From Nyssa sinensis (Eukaryota; Streptophyta; Magnoliopsida; Cornales; Nyssaceae): a DNA stretch of 64,000 bases. Shown piece after piece: positions 22,890-33,498 of the stretch. Where the stretch lies: assembly GCA_008638375.1 (NCBI GenBank), contig CM018036.1, positions 14,308,328 through 14,372,327 of the forward strand. The letters are read 5' to 3'. Position numbers and translations under genes: made by a program. Numbering within the stretch: position 1 is the stretch's first letter; every line of letters begins with the position of its first letter. Below the pieces are notes generated by a model. That model did not search any database. It was not told where the DNA came from and was given only the letters and a program-made list of their open reading frames with translations.

Positions 22890-24275
22890 ATGTCAAGGCA
22901 GGAGCTACATTATGGGATTTCATGGTTGAAATTAACGAGACGAAGCCTGATGAAGTTCTTCCACAACAAGGTGGCCAATTCCATATTTGAGATTCCTAGC
23001 AGAATCAAAAAGCTCCATCCTGATGCATTTATCCCCTATGTTGTTTCAATAGGCCCATATCATCGTGATGAAAATGGTGTACAAGAAATGGAGAAGCATA
23101 AGCAACGATTTCTTCGGCGGGTTCTTAAGAGAACCACATATCCATGTGAGTTTTGAATGGCTGCCATGTTTAAGCTAGAAGTGGATACACGAAATTTCTA
23201 TGACAAGCCTTTCAAAAATCTTAGCAGCCAAGAATTAGTGGAAATGATGTTGCTTGATGCTTGTTTCATACTAGAGTTACTTAGTGAGGCTACCAATGGA
23301 TACCAGTCGGATGACCCTTTATTTACCAGGCGGGGCATCTCACCATTTATACAACGCGACTTGTTGATGCTCGAAAACCAGCTACCATTTTTTGTAATCA
23401 ACAGGTTGTTCTGTCTTACCAGGAGTAAAAGCATGAAGGACTCGCTTGAAGAATCTTCCCTTAAATTCTTTGACTTAGTCCTCCCTAAGCTTTCTCTAAA
23501 TTCACCTATGAATTGGAGAAATGATCAACAACCTTGCCTACATCTTCTTGACATTGTTCGCCAGGCCTTGTACCCCTCCTCCTTGTGCACATCATGCCAA
23601 GCCAATTGTGAAGACAAGCAACCTCAATTTCATCTTTTGGATGTTGTTTGCCAACCCCTTCATCTATTCTCCAAGTGCATGTCATCTCAAGTCAATTGTG
23701 AAGACAAACAACCATTCCAAACATCGATGCACTCTGTTACAAGACTACGAGGTACTAGTGTTGAGTTCAGGAAAATGGACTCAATAAAATTCACAGATAT
23801 CGAGTTCAATGAAGGTGTTCTCTACATTCCTCCACTGGTAATCTATGATTCTACTAAGTCCATCTTCCTTAACCTCATGGTCTTTGAGCAATACTACCCA
23901 CAATGCAGCAACTATGTCACCTCTTATGTAAGTTTCATGGATGGGTTAATCAACTCTGCCAAAGACGTGGAGTATTTGTACGAAAAAGGGATTTTAAAGC
24001 ATGATTTGGGAAGCAATGAAGACGTGGCTAATCTATTCAACAATCTCAGAAAGGAAATAGTCTTCCACACCAATGACTACTACCTCGCCAAGGTATCCCA
24101 GGACCTGAACAAGCATTTTAACAAAAAATGGCAGACTCGAAAAGCAGCATTGAAGCATGAATACCTAAAAGACCCTTGGAAAGTCATTTCTCTTGTAGCA
24201 GCTACTTTTCTTATTGTTTTTACACTAGCACAAACATCCTACACTATATTAGCTTATCATCATCCTTCCTCGTGA
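22890..24275 (+). pseudogene. DUF247 second domain with C-terminal membrane anchor (unit A, broken)
   Basis: The continuation of the DUF247 gene. Clear homology in this frame begins near 22976 (SIFEIPSRIKKLHPDAF, YVVSIGPYHRDE) after an extra C relative to copy B. A TGA at 23154-23156 replaces the leucine codon (TTA) of copy B. From 23157 the frame is open for 372 codons: QELVEMMLLDACFILELL, RDLLMLENQLPFFVI, two internal repeats ending EDKQ, SIFLNLMVFEQYY, and a C-terminal end WKVISLVAATFLIVFTLAQT that is a probable membrane helix, the normal DUF247 anchor. The relation to the upstream frame (two single-base insertions, one nonsense) indicates a decayed two-domain gene. An intact downstream protein starting at 23157 would lack the domain's N-terminal quarter. 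Confidence 0.8.
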
Positions 24276-24440
24276 GGCATTCTTGACCTTTCTTAGATTT
24301 ATATTGAGCTTTTACAGTACATTGTATTATTTAATAACTTTGTAATGTTTAGTATGTTATTTTAGGGAATCACATTTTTTTGGATGTTAATCCTTTTTTG
24401 TGTGTATATATTGACGCAACACATAACATGAACTAGCAAT

Positions 24441-24864
24441 CACTACAGGAAAAGGCACTATTAGCGACGCACGCGTGTGTTGCTAATAGGGGCAAAATGT
24501 GTCACCAAAGCTCTTTTGCGACGCACAAATGGGAGTCGCTAAAGGCGTCACAAATAGTCGTGTCGCTAATAGTATTGGCGACGCACATACTTGTGGGCGT
24601 CGCTAAAGGTAACTATTAGCGACGCTCACATGGTGTCTCCTAATAATTAGGCATGGGCGTCGCAAATACTATATACGAACGCAATGTGCGTCGCTAAAAG
24701 CTACCACTAATTGTAGCTTTTAGCTACGCACACAGTATGCGTCGCTAATGGTAGCTTTTAGCGACGCACACTGAGCGTCGCTAATAGTAACCTTTTGCTA
24801 CGCACCATGTGTGTAGCTAAAGGTTACTATTAGCGATGCTCAGTGTGCGTCGCTAATTGTAGCC
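24441..24864 (+). mobile_element. CACTA-type element terminus with subterminal repeats
   Basis: Begins CACTACAGGAAAAGGCACTA, close to the plant CACTA terminal consensus, then has many direct and inverted copies of a ttagcgacgcac core, characteristic of CACTA subterminal binding arrays. The start coincides exactly with the end of A/B homology (agcaat). No matching right terminus was found up to 29050, so it is truncated, or the second end is diverged. Confidence 0.75.
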
Positions 24865-25135
24865 ATCTTTGCAATTTGTAAAATTTTTTGGACAAAATAT
24901 AAACACTCCACTTCAATACACAATAGTGTATGATATAACTAACAGAGGATTATAAACTTCATATATCGACCTTGGTGCATATCCAAACCAAATCTAAATC
25001 CTGGTTACACATCCAAATTGTTCAGGTTGAATATTTGCAACAGAAACTGAAAGGAATGTTAAAACAGACATAATATCTAAAAATTTCAAACTAAAACAGG
25101 ACGGAGAGGATCCAACTGTTCTGACTGCAGAGGTT

Positions 25136-25354
25136 TCAGTGACCGTACTTCTGAAACTCCCATTCATTGTTATCTGTGCAAACAAAAAGACAACCGTAAA
25201 GGAAATGAGGAAGATACTACCATGCAAAGTGTCTGATATAAAGAAGGGATGGAGGTCGGGTGGGTTACGGAAATAACATACCCTAATGGGCACACTTGGT
25301 GACTCTTCAGCCATTGGCTGATGCAGTGGAAATGGAATGCATGGTTGCAAACAC
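25136..25354 (-). pseudogene. RBX1-like RING-H2 gene fragment (last two exons)
   Basis: The minus strand carries two exon-like blocks of RBX1, the RING subunit of SCF/cullin ubiquitin ligases that recruits the E2 enzyme. The first (25354 to about 25282) encodes [20 protein letters not shown] followed by CPL, preceded by a splice acceptor (tttcaatag). The second (25173-25136) encodes [12 protein letters not shown] and a stop, preceded by an acceptor (ttgcacag). The donor region reads CCATTAGGGTATG, with one G more than needed to join the exons in frame. The upstream exons with the zinc-binding core and cullin-binding strand were not found in 25360-29050. It is therefore a 3' gene fragment or pseudogene, perhaps captured by the adjacent CACTA element. 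Confidence 0.75.
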
Positions 25355-25905
25355 CTATTGAAAATGAAAACAATGCTATTTCAGCCAAAGAGGTAATATG
25401 TGTAGTGACAATAACAATCACCAGTCTGATAAAATTACAGACCATATATAAACTAGATTAAAGAATAAAAACATCCAAACAAAAAAAGTTTTATAAGATA
25501 TAGAACATAGAACAAATGTCCAGCTCGATTATGTTAATGGGTGTGTCACAAAAGTAGCACCCTGAGCGAAAAATATAAAACCCAGTGACGAAAATAATAC
25601 ATTACTTAACAACCTTCAGACTAACCATTCTTTTATAAGTCTGATCCAAACATGACTCAATGGCCTTTGCTTACAAATTGAATGTTACTGCCTCATAAAA
25701 AATGAGCTCATTTTTTATTTTCTCTAAAAGTTGCTTACCTACACTAAGAAAAACCAAATGCAAAACAAATTTCATATTATATAGAATAGGGATACATAAA
25801 AATTCCTCCCAAGACTTTATAATTTATAGAGTACTTCAAGGAAAAAAATAGCTGTCACAAAAGTCTTGAACTGTCACATATTAGGAGAAAAATTGTAAAA
25901 CTTCA

Positions 25906-25938
<33 letters not shown>

Positions 25939-27539
25939 CATTAATTTATAAAAGATTATGAATACTTTTTTAAGAACGAATTGAGAGAAATTATTCAGGA
26001 TGTGAACACAAATAAGAATGAGGGAGACTTCTTATTATTTGACTATTGGACGAAAAGGGGAGGGGGAAGAAAAGAGATGGAAAAAAAAAGAGGCATAGGA
26101 AAACAAAGATTAAAATGGTGCAATCAAGAGCAGAAAGAAAAATATGACCCTTTTTTTGAATGTTGATAAGTATTATTAGAAAGGCGCCAAAGGGGAGCAT
26201 CCTGTGTACAGAGAGGAGGGAATAATGGAAGCAATATTAATCCTTTTGTAGCCATTGGCCCACTACTACATTTCTTTCAATTAATAACCAATAGCTAGTT
26301 CAACATAAGGGTGTGAAACAACAGTTCCCACAAGTACAAAAATGAAACCAACAACTTGATAACAAACTAACAAAGAATACTTAAGCACAACTGCAGCAAT
26401 AAACTGTCCAATAAATAAAAATTGACACTTCAACAAAGGTATCATTGACACTGAGATGGCATCACAATCAAACAACAAACCTCCAGGCAACTACATCATC
26501 AATATCAATTTGCAATCCACCCATCGAAACATGTTTCACTTAAACCTTGTTATTCATGTTGAAGTATGCTGATTGTGCATAACATTCTTTAAGATTATTG
26601 AAATGCCAATCAAATTTTGTTAACTTCTTTAGATTTCCCAAATTTTTAAGTGATTTAGAAGTTACACTAAATCAAAACATGCTTACACTCGTTCCAAAAG
26701 GAGTGACATATCTCCAAAAAAATAATTTGAAACAAGTCATTTATCCATGCAAAATGCAGATGCCAAGGACTAGCACCAATGATAGGATTTATAACAGACT
26801 ATACTGTTGTACAAAAAATAAGGGATTTATAACAGGGCATTTGGAAAGTTGGATAGAATTTCCTGATGGAGAGGATAAGAAATGATAGGATTTCAACCAT
26901 TCAATTTCCTTCCCCATTTATAAAGATGTAAATAATCAAGCAATCCATTACCATGGTCTGGGGAGGTGTTAATAGTAACAAAATTTTTCAAGCACATGAG
27001 ATTATGCATAAGGCATAAGTATCATGACCTTTTCTTTAAAAATAACAAGCAATCACATATAACAAGAAAATGACAAAAGGTGGCTCAAGCTCCACAAATA
27101 CCCATAAGAATTCAGAGATATCCTTAAACATGAATGTTTTTTCTTTCAAATGTTATTTTTCAAAACAGATGTAACAAAGTATTAATTTCCACAAATTGAA
27201 TATAACCAAAAGAGATAGAAGCCACTTCACAGGCAATAGAATGGCTTCAACACCGTATATCTAAAAACCTTTGGAATCCATCTACCAAGACCCTACGACG
27301 TTCGTTGAGACATGCAAATTCTACATGTTCTATCACTGTATCCATATCTCATCCTTATAATCACATATGTATCCTTATCACTTTATCCACATATCATCCT
27401 TGTGATGGCTCCAAATGGAGAATGAAGGAAGAAATGGCTTATGGGTTCTTCTCCTTCCAAGCACATGTTGCACCTTTGCAAAAGATGAAAACCTCTTGTT
27501 TGAAAGTTGTCCATAGTTAAAACCAACCCCCATGCAAGA
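25355..27539. other. Non-genic stretch between the duplication units
   Basis: AT-rich DNA with a (TA)n tract at about 25907-25932. Short open frames (25981-26166, 26598-26885) show no family signature. The part just left of the RBX1 exon equivalent may be intron sequence. Nothing else recognised. Confidence 0.5.
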
Positions 27540-28521
27540 ACACCGAACATGGTTTTGTCATTATTTGTTTCTATGTTGATGATATGCTCATTATGGGTAG
27601 TAATAATGAAGTCATTAAAGCTACCAAGAAAATGTTAAATAATAAGTTTGACATGAAGGACTTTGGTGTTGCCGATGTCATACTTGGGATAAAGATCTCT
27701 AGAACATCAGATGGACTGATATTATCTCAATCACATTACATTGAGAAAATTCTCAAGAAATTTAAACAAGATGATAGCAATCCAGCGAGAACACCTGTAG
27801 ATGTAAATCTACATTTATCCAATAATAATGACAAAGCATATCACAACTAGAATATGCACAAATAATTGGCAGCCTAATGTATGTCATGAATTGTACCCGT
27901 CCAAACATAGCTTACGCTGTGAGCAAATTGAGTAGATACACAAATAATCCAAGTCCAGACCATTGGAAGGCAATAGTTAGGGTTTTGAGGTATTTGAAAT
28001 ACGTTCAAAACTATGGATTGCACTATTCAAAATATCCAGTAGTACTTGAAGGATATTGTGACGTAAATTGGATATCCGACATGAAAGACTCGAAGTCCAC
28101 AAATGGCTATCTGTTTACACTTGATGGTAGAGCAATGTCTTAAAAATCTTCTAAATAAACATGCATTGCCAGATCTACAATGGAATTTGAGTTTATTGCA
28201 CTTGATAAAGCTGGTGAAGAAGTTGAGTGGTTTCGTCACTTCTTAGAAGATATTCCAATGTGGCAAAAACTTGTGCCTGCTATCTGTATTCATTGCAATA
28301 GTTAATCAGCGATTGGTAGGGCACAGAGTCATATGTATAACGGTAAGTCTTGACATATTCGTCGAAGATATAATACCATAAAACAACTTCTCTCTAATGG
28401 TATTATGACTATTGAATACATAAGGTTAAAAGATAACATTGCAGATCCGTTAACCAAATGTTTGACCAGAGAACAAGTAAGTAAATCATCGAGGGGAATG
28501 GGTTTAAAGCCTATACACTAA
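27540..28521 (+). pseudogene. Decayed Ty1/Copia RT-RNase H fragment
   Basis: The frame begins within reverse transcriptase at FYVDDMLIMGSN (the catalytic YVDD box), continues KFDMKDFGVADVILGIKI, then after a stop near 27850 goes on as [34 protein letters not shown] and the RNase H segments FEFIALDKAGEEVEWFRHF and NIADPLTKCLTREQV, ending at 28521. Several stops interrupt it (27850, 28143, around 28160, 28305, 28352). The 5' three quarters of the element are missing. It sits just left of the start of unit B. Confidence 0.85.
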
Positions 28522-29051
28522 AGAGTTGCCATAATGGTAACCCAACCTATTTGACTAGAGATCCCAAGATCTAGGTTCAAAGGGACAACCGAATTGTGTG
28601 TGACTTGTTGAGATCACTATGGAGATCAAATCTCCTACTCATTCATATGATCAGAATAGTGATGCCTGCAGCGTTGAACATGGTAAGCTAAGTTTTTAAT
28701 GATTTTTATATCTTGTTGAAGACAAGTGGGGTATAGCAGAATACTCTTAATAAGAAATCACATATGTGAGTATGAACTGGGCCGGTTTTATAAGAATGGT
28801 AAAGGCTAAATTCTCTAGGAGCACTTATGAAATTAGGAATTGTTCAGGGTCAAAATGAACACAATCATGAGAACCAACTGTGTCAAGAAAGGTTCTGTGT
28901 GAATGCTATTGTCTTGGTTTATACACAATTGAACAGTTTAAGACATCATGTTCACTAATCAATAGAAAACTCGATAGCATTTTACAAGAAAAGGTTCAAA
29001 GCCACAAGCTACATTCTTCTAGACAGAAACTTTCCAACTGCACTCTCTCTT
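28522..29051. other. Post-pol tail of the Copia fragment, no gene seen
   Basis: Non-coding sequence following the RNase H end, probably 3' untranslated/LTR-proximal DNA of the same element. It ends at the left edge of unit B homology. Confidence 0.4.
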
Positions 29052-29447
29052 TTGGCATGAATTACCAATGCTGAAAGCAAGTTCAACTTATGTGTAAGAA
29101 CGAAGCTCGTGACATTGATTAAGTCATTAATAAGTTAAAAATAGAGAATCATCATATATAAAAACACTTGGATCGATTCCATTCAACCCATCGATTGTTT
29201 TCAGCTTCGTCGATTTGTCTGTGCTGGCTTGGCTACAGCTTTCCTCTTCGTTGGATGCTTTTTTGTGAGGAGTGAGACAAGAGTTTTGATCCGAAAATGA
29301 TTACCTTGTTAATTTTATATTACAACCAACCCAGAAATCTTTTTACATGTAAATTGACTGAACCTTTAACAATTCTTGGGAATGAAAAATCACATGACTA
29401 AATAAGGTAGTGTATGTGGATGTAAGTGGCGATTGGCTCAATTTGCA

Positions 29448-29577
29448 AGTTTATGATAGAGCAGCCGCTGCAGCAAATTAATGCAAACCCATAATTTCAA
29501 CCACCCCCGTAAAGTTTATGATAGAGCGGCTGTTGCAGCAAATTAATGCAAACCCAGAATTTCAACCACCCCCGTAG
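29448..29577. repeat. 65-bp tandem duplication in unit B
   Basis: Two adjacent copies (29448-29512, 29513-29577) beginning agtttatgatagagc and ending cccccgta. Unit A has one copy (about 3737-3800). The foldback insertion site of unit A lies just upstream. Confidence 0.9.
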
Positions 29578-30717
29578 ACCCCCTCAAGCCCATCTACCGA
29601 TCAAGCTATCATAACCCTTTCACACTATAGGACACCTCTTTCATTGATGAATTCTGTCTTCTTTTTTTTTTCCTTCCAATTTTCCGACTCTCTAGTACCC
29701 ATCCAAATGGTACGACCGTCCAAGAAGAACATGATATTTTCTGACATTTAGCCGACCATGTATATCCAAGGTATTATTAAATGGAAATGACATATCATGC
29801 GTTGTCATATAATATGTTTTATTAAAAAATTAAATTATATTTTACATGACATGATATTATTAAATGAATATATTGTCATCTTCACTATACCAAACTTATT
29901 TAAAAATTTTCTCATTCAGGAACCCTTTATTTGTACTATATGAAAACAACATTCCACCACCCAATCACATGATAATGTTTCTTTTTAATTATCATATGTG
30001 TTATGTCTTACTTAAAAAAATAAATAAATCATATTAGACATAATATAATTTCATTAAAAAATATAATATCATATCACTCTACTAATCACATTCAAAAATC
30101 TTCCCACCACCCACCCACTCAAATAACTCTCTTTGATGTGTAATGTATGCTTTGGTCACATTTATCACACATCGACATGAGTTATGGCTGCTACGCCTTA
30201 TCCCTAGGCAGTCGGTCCATTATGGCATTTGTTCAATTGACTGGATGCAGTACTGCAACTACCGATTGCTTTTTCCTTATATGCACCTATAATCCACAAG
30301 TCAGTCTATTGAAATTCATTTATTCAAAATGTTGTGTCTATTATAGATAGTGCCTTAATAATTTTACGTACTTAAAGTTGGTTATATATCTAAATTTCAT
30401 TATTGATCTCTTCAACATTTAAATGATATTTGACAGCTATTAATTTTTTAGGTTGTAGGATTTCTCATAAATGTAGAACATGCATTATTACAGGAATTCC
30501 TATTTTAATAACTGATATCAGTAAAGGAAAAAGGAAAAGAAAAGAAAAAGTGGAGAGATGTTCGTTACTTCAACCACATGGAAGAAATAAAAGGGTAGAT
30601 TTATTATGGTTTAAATTAGATTAAGAAAGAAGTTTCAAATCTATATTACTGCTTTAATTACTTTAAGTTTCGGTTTAACTTCATCCAAACCAAAATTAAT
30701 AAATGCAACCCATTTTC
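29578..30717. other. Upstream region of UGT copy B, no gene seen
   Basis: AT-rich sequence aligned with unit A except for the missing 1.14 kb segment; the junction lies at about 30305-30310 (cagtctattgaaattc). Confidence 0.6.
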
Positions 30718-30724
30718 TATTAAT
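30718..30724 (+). promoter_or_regulatory. Altered TATA-box position of UGT copy B
   Basis: The site aligned with TATAAAT of copy A reads TATTAAT here, 107 bp before the ATG. Surrounding bases are identical. Its effect on expression is unknown. Confidence 0.45.
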
Positions 30725-30830
30725 TATTCATTTTTCTCTTTCTTTTTCAATTTTGACAGTAGTCTCTCTCTCTCTCCCTCTCTCTCTCTCTCTCCCACAC
30801 ACACACCCACACACACACAACACCACCTCC

Positions 30831-32261
30831 ATGTCAAACTTGAGTAGAGGCGCACACGTCCTAGTCTTCCCTTACCCTGCACAAGGGCACATGAAGCCTT
30901 TACTAGACCTAACCCACCAATTGGCCACCCGTGGCCTATGCGTAACCATAATCGTCTCTCCACAGAAACTCCCCCTCCTGAGCCCTCTTCTCTCTAAACA
31001 CTCTACCATCCAAACCCTGGTTTTACCTTTTCCTATACACCCTTCTTTTTCTGCTGCCATAGAAAATGCTAAAGGGCTACCACCAAACGCTGTCCGTGAT
31101 ATGATTCACTCCATGGGTGAACTCTACAATCCTATCCTTCACTGGTTCCAAAAGCACCCATCACCACCAATAGCCATCATATCCGATAAGTTTCTGGGAT
31201 GGACCCACCACCTTGCTTGCCAACTCGGAATCAGAAGGCTTGTATTCTCTCCAGTTGGGGCGATGGCCGTCTCTGTTGTTTATTCTCAATGGCGGGATCA
31301 ACCAAAGAGAGATGACACTAATGATCAAAACGTTTTGATTTCATTCTCAAAAATCCCTAATTGCCCAATTTACCCTTGGTGGCAGCTATCTCCTTTTTAT
31401 CGTAGCTATGTGGAAGGAGACCCAGTCTCGGAATTTCTCAAAGATGGGATTCATGCTGATACGGTGAGTTGGGGGCTTGTGATTAACACTTTTAATGATT
31501 TGGAAAAAGTCTATTTGGATTATCTAAAAGAGGAATTGGGCCATGATCGAGTGTGGGCCGTTGGGCCAATACTCCCTTCTGCTGATGATCATATGTCTAG
31601 ACCTATTGAAAGAGGTGGGTCCAGCTCAGACTTGGGTAGTAATATATTGTCATGGCTTGACAAGTGTGATGATCACAAGGTGGTGTATGTGTGCTTTGGG
31701 AGTAAAGCAGTGTTGACAAATAAGCAAATGGAGGAGCTGGCGTTAGGGTTGGAGAAAAGTGGGGCCAAGTTCATATGGTGTGTTAAGGAACAAAACAAGG
31801 GACACGTGGAGGAAGACTACGGTGTGATCCCAATTGGGTTCGAAGACCGTGTGGTTGGGAGGGGACTTGTTATAAAAGAGTGGGTCCCACAGACGTTGAT
31901 CTTGAAGCATCGAGCTGTTGGTGCATTCTTGACTCACTGTGGCTGGAACTCGGTTTTGGAGGGACTCATTGCTGGTGTGCCAATGCTTACATGGCCTATG
32001 GGAGCTGAGCAGTTTATGAATGCAACTTTGTTAGTGGATGAGTTGAAGGTAGCAATTAGAGTGTGTGAGGGTGCACAAGCCATTCCAAGTTCAACGGACA
32101 TAGCTCGGATGGTTGCAAAATCAGTGTGTGAAAACTGCGTCGAGAGGGTACGAACCATGGAGCTGCATGAAGCAGCATTGGGTGCTATTAAAAAGGAGGG
32201 AGCTCATTCAAAGATTTGCATGAATTGGTTAAGTGTTTATTCAACGAGGCTTCACAAGTAA
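30831..32261 (+). CDS. UDP-glycosyltransferase, UGT89-like (copy B, frameshifted C-terminus)
   Basis: A 476-residue paralogue of the gene at 6164. The start at 30831 is chosen to match copy A; an in-frame ATG at 30753 would add only residues translated from the (CT)n/(CA)n leader. All key elements are kept: PAQGH with His20, Asp119, and the complete PSPG box ending AEQ at residues 351-394. About eight substitutions separate the proteins before residue 454. There the A-run at 32190-32194 has five As instead of the six at 7523-7528, so GGSSFKDLHELVKCLF of copy A is replaced by an unrelated tail ending at 32261. The lost part is the C-terminal helix that packs back on the N-terminal domain in UGT structures, so activity may be reduced. 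It could also be an early pseudogene. Confidence 0.88.
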   Translation: MSNLSRGAHVLVFPYPAQGHMKPLLDLTHQLATRGLCVTIIVSPQKLPLLSPLLSKHSTIQTLVLPFPIHPSFSAAIENAKGLPPNAVRDMIHSMGELYNPILHWFQKHPSPPIAIISDKFLGWTHHLACQLGIRRLVFSPVGAMAVSVVYSQWRDQPKRDDTNDQNVLISFSKIPNCPIYPWWQLSPFYRSYVEGDPVSEFLKDGIHADTVSWGLVINTFNDLEKVYLDYLKEELGHDRVWAVGPILPSADDHMSRPIERGGSSSDLGSNILSWLDKCDDHKVVYVCFGSKAVLTNKQMEELALGLEKSGAKFIWCVKEQNKGHVEEDYGVIPIGFEDRVVGRGLVIKEWVPQTLILKHRAVGAFLTHCGWNSVLEGLIAGVPMLTWPMGAEQFMNATLLVDELKVAIRVCEGAQAIPSSTDIARMVAKSVCENCVERVRTMELHEAALGAIKKEGAHSKICMNWLSVYSTRLHK

Positions 32262-33498
32262 AATTGTGTGATGTGCAAGAATAAACATTATAATCTAAGT
32301 TACCCAACAACACTCACAACCCATGCATCGCTCATCATAAATGTTGATGCTGCCTTTGAATCCTTATTTAGCTAAATTGTGAATGTTGGAGAATCCATGG
32401 TGATGCTATTATAAATATTAATATATTGATATGATCATTACTTGTGGTCATGGATGACAAGTTTTATCAAATTCATAGATCTATCCAAAAATTAATGAAT
32501 TTTGAATGGCTTACTTCGAAAATAAATTAGACTGAAAAACTCATGATGTATTAAAAATGGAAAGAGGGATGAATAGCCATCACAGATCCATGCGCAAATC
32601 GTATTAGTTGAAATTGACGGCTTCAATGGGAAAGAAGGTTGGAACTTGGATTGAATAACTAACATATCATTACTACGTGTCACTTCTTCATCTTGGATTC
32701 ATCTCCCAAGTGTCCACAGAAGATCCAAATCCATTTTGTCTAATTTAAGTTCTAACCCATCTTCATCTATTCTCCCCATCTCCCCAGAACACCCGTCTTT
32801 TCCTCCAAAATCCATTTTCTTCATTTGCTTAAATAACTTTACAAATTAATATCAAAGAAAAACAGCTTACGCACACTCACTAGGTTCTTATTTTAATTTA
32901 AATAAAACAAGAAAAATAAATAAATAAATAATAAATTAAAATTAAAAATTAAATATCCTAAGACAATTTTAAAACAATTTTTTTTATTTGTAATATACTA
33001 ATTCTGTACTACATCATCGGAATATAATTCTATATATTTATTTTCATTTGGCCATCTATATATATATATATATATATTTGCATGTTAATGTAAATAATAT
33101 AGTATTTGTATATCCCATCATATATATATATATATATATATATACACTAAATATTTTATTAAGAATTTTGTTTTTAAATTAAGTTGGTTTACCTGAATTT
33201 TGAATTGGAATCAAAACTTTCTTTAAAATCGACTCAACCCGATTCATTCAATTCGGATTTACGGTTCTCAATTTTTATGTACACCTTTACTTGGGATCAA
33301 TTTTTAATGTAAAAATTGGGAATGAGAAAAAAAAAAATAAAAAAAAAATAAAAAAATCTAAAACATTTGATTTTAATGGTGATAGTGTTTGCGTGACTCA
33401 AAATTCATATCAGTGGATTTTATCAATTGATTTAAATCAAATTTTCATTTGTTATTAAAAAAAGAAACTTACTAAATATTGTCAAATATGGGTTGCGG
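32262..33498. other. Intergenic, 3' of UGT copy B
   Basis: Counterpart of 7619-8829, with (TA)n tracts near 33058-33077 and 33120-33144. No gene seen. Confidence 0.6.

Larger units (their letters stand above)
1721..24440. repeat. Segmental duplication, unit A (~22.7 kb)
   Basis: This block is collinear and highly similar to 29052-59613. Homology starts at the shared ttggca...gaatta at 1721 / 29052 and ends at agcaat at 24440 / 59613. Shared contents in order: UGT gene, solo LTR, CACTA-like end, gypsy integrase plus LTR, DUF247 gene. The two UGT proteins differ at only about eight residues before the frameshift in B, so the duplication is fairly recent. Unit-specific insertions explain the length difference: 2109-3719 and 4545-5688 only here; about 44940-54630 and about 55030-55860 only in B. 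Confidence 0.95.

Noticed and set aside
22840..22990. An intron between the two DUF247 domains in unit A
   Set aside because: Unit B reads almost continuously through the same stretch as conserved coding sequence, so the interruptions in A are point indels, not an intron.
24461..24864. Regularly repeated ttagcgacgcac units considered as a CRISPR-like array
   Set aside because: Units occur in both orientations, without uniform spacers, next to a CACTA terminus in plant DNA. They are transposon subterminal repeats.
30753..30830. N-terminal extension of UGT copy B (in-frame ATG at 30753)
   Set aside because: It translates a CT/CA microsatellite leader. Copy A has no equivalent extension and the family N-terminus begins at 30831.
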